Below, in pieces: positions 60,459-64,000 of a DNA stretch of 64,000 nucleotides. The notes beneath the pieces are model-generated. The model had not been told where the DNA came from, made no database searches, and was given only the letters and a program-made list of their open reading frames with translations. This stretch comes from HLUCCA09 sp038745585 (lineage in GTDB: Bacteria; Pseudomonadota; Alphaproteobacteria; Rhodobacterales; Rhodobacteraceae), in NCBI GenBank assembly GCA_038745585.1, contig JBCDLH010000013.1, positions 49,790 to 113,789 of the forward strand, in the 5' to 3' direction. A program made the translations under genes and the position numbers. Positions within the stretch are counted from its first letter, which is position 1; every line of letters starts with the position of its first letter.

Positions 60459-61991
60459 CTAGAACAGGCTGCCTTGATCGCTCTTGTCGGGCTTGGCGGC
60501 CGGGCCACGTCGAGGTTTCGGCGCCCTCGGCGCCGACCCGCCCCAGTCCAGCCGCCCGTCGATAAATTCGACCTCCAAGGCGCGCGCTGCGCGCGCGTCG
60601 TCTCGGCGAGATACGATTGAGCCAGCGTCATTTCGCACCACCGCATAGCCGCGGGCAAGGGTGCCCTTGTAGCTGAGTGACACGAGCATGCGCGACAGGC
60701 CGTCCAAGCGCGCCCTCTGGGCGCGGGTCTGTTGCGCGAACGCGGCATCGAGCCGCCTGTCGAGCTCCGCAAGCTCGCGCGCCCGCAGCGCGCGCCCGCG
60801 CACGATGAGCGCCGGGCTCAGGCGCCGCGCGAGCCCCTGCAGCGTGGCAGCCTCCCGCGCGATCCGTCCACGCATGAGCGCGGGCCGCAGCGTCGCGCTA
60901 GCTTCGGCGAGCGCCACACGCCGGGTTTGGACGGAGGCGTGCAGCGCGGTGGGCAAGCGCAGCGCCGTCCCATCGAGCCGCTGCCGCGGGCTTGCGAGCA
61001 TCTGCGCTAGGCTCGGCAGGGCCCGCGCGACGTCTCGCAGCCGCTGACGGCGCCCATCGAGCCCACGCGAGAGCGCAGCCGTCAACCGCGCGCCGAGCCC
61101 TTCGACATGGGCCATCAGGTCGAGCCGGACCGGTACGGCACGTTCGGCCGCCGCGGTCGGCGTCGGCGCGCGCCAGTCCGAGACATAGTCGATGAGCGTT
61201 GTGTCCGTTTCATGCCCTACCGCCGAGATCAGCGGGATATCTGAGGCGGCTGCCGCCCGCGCAACCACCTCTTCGTTAAAGCCCCAAAGGTCCTCGATCG
61301 ACCCGCCGCCCCGCGCAACGATCAGCACATCCGGCCGCGGCACAGCGCCCCCTGAGCCAAGCGCGTTGAACCCGGCGATCGCGCGGGCGACTTGCGGTGC
61401 GCAGTCCTTGCCCTGGACGGCCACGGGCCAGACCAACACGTGCCGGGGAAAGCGCTCGCTCAAGCGGTGCAGGATATCCCGGATCACGGCGCCCGACGGC
61501 GAAGTAACGACGCCAATCACCTCCGGCAGGAAGGGGAGGGGCCGCTTACGCGCGTCCTCGAAAAGGCCCTCCGCCGCGAGCTGACGCTTGCGCTTTTCGA
61601 GCATCGCCATCAGCGCGCCTTCGCCCGCGGGCTCCACATCCTCGACGGTGAGCTGATACTTCGACTGGCTCCCAAAGGTCGTCAGCCGACCCGTCGCGAC
61701 GACCTCCATCCCCTCTTCCGGGCGCTGCGTCAGGCGCGCCGCGTTGCCCTTCCAGCAGACCGAGGCCAAGACGTTGCGGTCGTCCTTGACGTCGAAATAG
61801 ACATGCCCGGACCGCGCCACGAAAACCCGGCCGACCTCGCCGCGCACCCGGATCCGCCCGAACGCGCCTTCGAGCGTCTTTTTGACGGCGCCCGAGATCT
61901 CCGACACGGCGTATTCGGGTGTGTTGCCATTCGACCCGCCCGTCGGGCCGGGCGCGCCATCGCCCCACTCGTCCTCGATCAGATCGTCCAT
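60459..61991 (-). CDS. xseA: Exodeoxyribonuclease VII large subunit
   Basis: The catalytic subunit of exonuclease VII, which degrades single-stranded DNA in both directions. The 510-residue protein has an N-terminal OB-fold (about 40-125: GRIRVRGEVGRVFVARSGHV), followed by the conserved catalytic-domain motifs VGVVTSPSGAVIRDILHRLSERFP, ARGGGSIEDLWGFNEE and ISAVGHETDTTLIDYVSD. The start MDDLIEDEWGDGAPG is short and acidic. It is convergent with degP and divergent from purD. Confidence 0.95.
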   Translation of the reverse strand: MDDLIEDEWGDGAPGPTGGSNGNTPEYAVSEISGAVKKTLEGAFGRIRVRGEVGRVFVARSGHVYFDVKDDRNVLASVCWKGNAARLTQRPEEGMEVVATGRLTTFGSQSKYQLTVEDVEPAGEGALMAMLEKRKRQLAAEGLFEDARKRPLPFLPEVIGVVTSPSGAVIRDILHRLSERFPRHVLVWPVAVQGKDCAPQVARAIAGFNALGSGGAVPRPDVLIVARGGGSIEDLWGFNEEVVARAAAASDIPLISAVGHETDTTLIDYVSDWRAPTPTAAAERAVPVRLDLMAHVEGLGARLTAALSRGLDGRRQRLRDVARALPSLAQMLASPRQRLDGTALRLPTALHASVQTRRVALAEASATLRPALMRGRIAREAATLQGLARRLSPALIVRGRALRARELAELDRRLDAAFAQQTRAQRARLDGLSRMLVSLSYKGTLARGYAVVRNDAGSIVSRRDDARAARALEVEFIDGRLDWGGSAPRAPKPRRGPAAKPDKSDQGSLF

Positions 61992-62124
61992 GCCGGTGGG
62001 GCTCCCTGTCTCGCCGCGCGCGTGCCTTGCCTCGCCCGTATCGCCATCCTAGAACGCATGCGCCACCACGCCAACCGGCGGCGTCGCCGTGGCCCGTGCA
62101 CGCGAAACCGATGCAAGGACGCAG

Positions 62125-63417
62125 ATGAACATCCTGATCCTCGGCGGCGGCGGGCGCGAGCATGCGCTGGCCTGGGCGATCCTTCAGAACCCGAAATGCG
62201 ACCGCCTGATCGTGGCACCGGGCAATGCGGGCATCGCCGATATCGCCGAATGCGCCGATCTTGGGATCGAGGACCCGGGCGCGGTGGTCACCTTCGTCGA
62301 GGAAGAGAGCATCGACTTCGTCGTGATCGGGCCGGAGGCGCCGCTCGTCGCTGGGGTCGCCGACCGTTTGCTCGAGGCAGGCATCCTGGTATTTGGCCCG
62401 ACGGCGGCAGCGGCGCGCCTCGAAGGCTCCAAATCCTTCACCAAGGAAATCTGCGATGCCTGCGGTGCACCCACGGCGCGATACGCCCGGTTTGCAGACG
62501 CCGATGCGGCCCATGCCTATGTCGCGGCCGAGGGCGCGCCCATCGTCGTCAAGGCCGACGGTCTGGCGGCGGGCAAGGGCGTGACGGTCGCGATGACGCG
62601 GGACGACGCACACGCTGCGATACGTGACTGTTTCAGCGGCGCCTTCGGCGCGGCGGGCGCGGCGGTCGTCATCGAAGAGTTCATGCAGGGCGAGGAGGCG
62701 TCCTTTTTCGTGCTCTCGGATGGGGAGACGGCGCTGCCCATTGGGACTGCGCAAGACCATAAGCGCCTCGGTGACGGCGATACGGGTCCCAATACCGGTG
62801 GCATGGGGGCCTATTCACCTGCGCCCGTCATGACGTCCGATGTCACCGCCCGCGCATTGACCGAGATTATTGAGCCCACCATCGCCGAGATGGCCGCACG
62901 CGGCACGCCGTTTCGTGGCGTCCTCTATGCCGGGCTGATGATAGAGGCGGGCCGCCCTCGCCTTGTCGAATACAACGTCCGCTTCGGCGACCCCGAAGCA
63001 CAGGTCCTCATGATCCGCCTCGGTGCCCAGGCGCTCGACTTGATGCTGGCGACGGCGGAGGGCCGGCTCTCGGAGGTTCAGGTCCATTGGGCCGAAGATC
63101 ATGCGATGACAGTTGTCCTCGCCGCCAAGGGCTATCCCGGTGTGTACGACAGGGAGCTACCGATTGCGGGTCTCGACGCGCTGCCCGAAGACAGCTTCCG
63201 GATGATGCTCCACGCCGGCACAAAGCGGCAGGACGGCGCTCTCGTGTCCTCCGGCGGCCGCGTCCTGAGCGCAACGGCGCGGGGCGCGACCCTCGAAGAG
63301 GCCGCTGAGGCCGCTTACAAGCTGGCCGACGCTGTCGACTTTCCGGGCGGCATGTATCGCCACGACATCGGCTGGCGCGTGCTCGGCCGTCCAATCGGGC
63401 GCGCCTCCCCGTCCTAG
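62125..63417 (+). CDS. purD: Phosphoribosylamine-glycine ligase
   Basis: The second purine-synthesis enzyme, an ATP-grasp ligase of 430 residues. From the ATG at 62125 (MNILILGGGGREHALAWAIL) it contains PGNAGIADIAE, IGPEAPLVAGVADRL, SKSFTKEICDACGAPTARYA, the ATP-grasp core IVVKADGLAAGKGVTVA and LVEYNVRFGDPEAQVLM. AAGGA lies about six bases upstream of the ATG, which favours it over the upstream GTG-type start. It is divergent from xseA. Confidence 0.96.
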   Translation: MNILILGGGGREHALAWAILQNPKCDRLIVAPGNAGIADIAECADLGIEDPGAVVTFVEEESIDFVVIGPEAPLVAGVADRLLEAGILVFGPTAAAARLEGSKSFTKEICDACGAPTARYARFADADAAHAYVAAEGAPIVVKADGLAAGKGVTVAMTRDDAHAAIRDCFSGAFGAAGAAVVIEEFMQGEEASFFVLSDGETALPIGTAQDHKRLGDGDTGPNTGGMGAYSPAPVMTSDVTARALTEIIEPTIAEMAARGTPFRGVLYAGLMIEAGRPRLVEYNVRFGDPEAQVLMIRLGAQALDLMLATAEGRLSEVQVHWAEDHAMTVVLAAKGYPGVYDRELPIAGLDALPEDSFRMMLHAGTKRQDGALVSSGGRVLSATARGATLEEAAEAAYKLADAVDFPGGMYRHDIGWRVLGRPIGRASPS

Positions 63418-63456
63418 GCCCACCGCAAGGCCGTTTCGCGCCGTTTTTTGCGGGCC
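63417..63456 (+). terminator. Candidate hairpin downstream of purD
   Basis: GGCC then CCGCAA (63423-63428) can pair with TTGCGG (63448-63453) then GCC to give an imperfect ten-base stem, and six T bases lie at 63444-63449 inside the right arm. The T-run position is unlike a standard terminator, so the call is weak. Confidence 0.3.
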
Positions 63457-63754
63457 GAGCGCTGTAATATTCCGCGAGCGTGGGCGGCTCCGGCCGCCGG
63501 GAAGGTTACAGCCGATCTCGGCATGCCGTCGTACACCCTTGTTTTGCTGGGCCTGTGGCAGCGCCTTTGGAGCAAGAGCGCTCGCCTTCTCGTGATGTGC
63601 ATAAATGCGCAGATTGCTGGTCTAGGATCGGTGTTTCCTGCCTTTGGGAAGAGTGCCATATCCCCCTCATCGAACGCGGAACAGCACAGCACACCGCCTC
63701 GCCAGACACACGAACCCACTGATGACACTTACTTATATCGAAAGGACCAGACCA
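63457..63754. other. Noncoding interval before the last gene
   Basis: Roughly 300 bases without a credible coding frame. The stretch should carry the promoter of the small exported protein that follows, whose AAAGGA ribosome binding site is at 63741-63746. I see no promoter of high quality and no RNA gene. Confidence 0.5.
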
Positions 63755-64000
63755 ATGACACGCACTCTCCTCGCCGCCGCCGCAATCGCCCTTGCCGCCC
63801 CGGCCTTCGCCAACGACGATGTCGACACCAGCCTCTTCTCCCGCGCCCAGCTTGTCGAACTGAAGGCCGCGCAGGCCGACGACGATCACCTCCGCGTTGC
63901 CCAGATCATCGCCAAGGCCGAGGCCGGCGGCTTTGGCGGCGCCGATCTCAGCCAGATCGCCGCAAGCGTCGATGCCGAGGGTTACTCGAACGGCGACATC
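63755..64000 (+). CDS. Small exported protein, partial at window edge
   Basis: The first 82 residues of an unrecognised protein, open to the window end. It begins MTRTLLAAAAIALAAPAFA, a signal peptide with a likely cut after the last Ala, then NDDVDTSLFSRAQLVELKAA. The mature part is helical and rich in Ala, Asp and Glu. The ATG at 63755 has AAAGGA nine bases upstream. No function can be assigned from this fragment. Confidence 0.7.
   Translation, partial: MTRTLLAAAAIALAAPAFANDDVDTSLFSRAQLVELKAAQADDDHLRVAQIIAKAEAGGFGGADLSQIAASVDAEGYSNGDI

Noticed and set aside
1..64000. tRNA, rRNA, CRISPR array, insertion sequence or prophage
   Set aside because: I looked for tRNA T-loop sequence, regularly spaced repeats, transposase motifs and phage genes and found none.

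Overview
The window is a dense chromosomal segment of a GC-rich alphaproteobacterium, most likely of the order Rhodobacterales (Rhodobacteraceae or a close relative). Support comes from the blocks gyrB-recF-dnaN-dnaA-rpsT-enoyl-CoA hydratase-mutM followed by ubiE-ubiB, leuS-lptE-holA, flagellin-flaF-flbT-DUF1217 and hflK-hflC-DUF2065-degP, from a small acidic Rhodobacter-type porin, and from three copies of a short intergenic sequence beginning GCCTCCGGCGG that I associate with this group. I see no insertion sequence, prophage, CRISPR array, rRNA or tRNA gene. Nearly all of it is core-genome content.

Layout. 1-12.9 kb, mainly minus strand: the 5' part of trkH, an ABC exporter, then the replication and repair block gyrB, recF, dnaN, dnaA, rpsT, an enoyl-CoA hydratase, mutM and a small membrane protein with a possible frameshift. 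13.1-15.4 kb, plus strand: ubiE and ubiB (ubiquinone synthesis). 15.6-23.0 kb: a flagellar island, with flgD and fliK reading left and a FlgJ rod-domain protein, a FlgN-like chaperone, a large flagellin, flaF, flbT and a DUF1217 protein reading right. 23.1-28.6 kb: an unknown membrane protein convergent with holA-lptE-leuS and a DUF3576 lipoprotein. 28.9-32.3 kb: porin with a clear terminator, a TPR-sulfotransferase, and a YggS-type PLP protein. 32.3-33.8 kb: L,D-transpeptidase and ribA. 34.0-38.4 kb: an OmpR-type response regulator, a candidate small RNA with a strong terminator, xthA, a CnoX-like thioredoxin-TPR protein, a LON-domain protein, a Trm112-like protein, and a small gene split by an in-frame amber codon. 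38.4-45.3 kb: a UbiH-type hydroxylase (minus), then an amidase, a DapC-like aminotransferase and ftsK (plus). 45.4-51.0 kb, minus: a glutamine-synthetase-family enzyme, a class I amidotransferase and a complete polar amino acid ABC importer. 51.2-53.8 kb, minus: a PhnD-like binding protein, a TerB protein and L-serine dehydratase. 54.0-60.4 kb, plus: rpiA, glutathione reductase, hflK, hflC, DUF2065 and degP. The right end has xseA (minus), purD (plus) and the start of a small exported protein.

The genes form several functional groups: replication and repair (dnaA, dnaN, recF, gyrB, holA, mutM, xthA, xseA), envelope quality control (HflKC, DegP, LptE, L,D-transpeptidase, porin), flagellar assembly, ubiquinone synthesis, and a nitrogen-scavenging cluster joining amino acid uptake to glutamine-synthetase chemistry.

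I found no clear new multi-gene system. The observations most worth checking are the repeated GC-rich element (one copy carries the recF ribosome binding site), a run of three inverted repeats upstream of dnaA, a candidate sRNA after the response regulator, a gene split by one TAG codon, a probable single-base frameshift upstream of mutM, and a flagellin whose variable region looks like three related modules.
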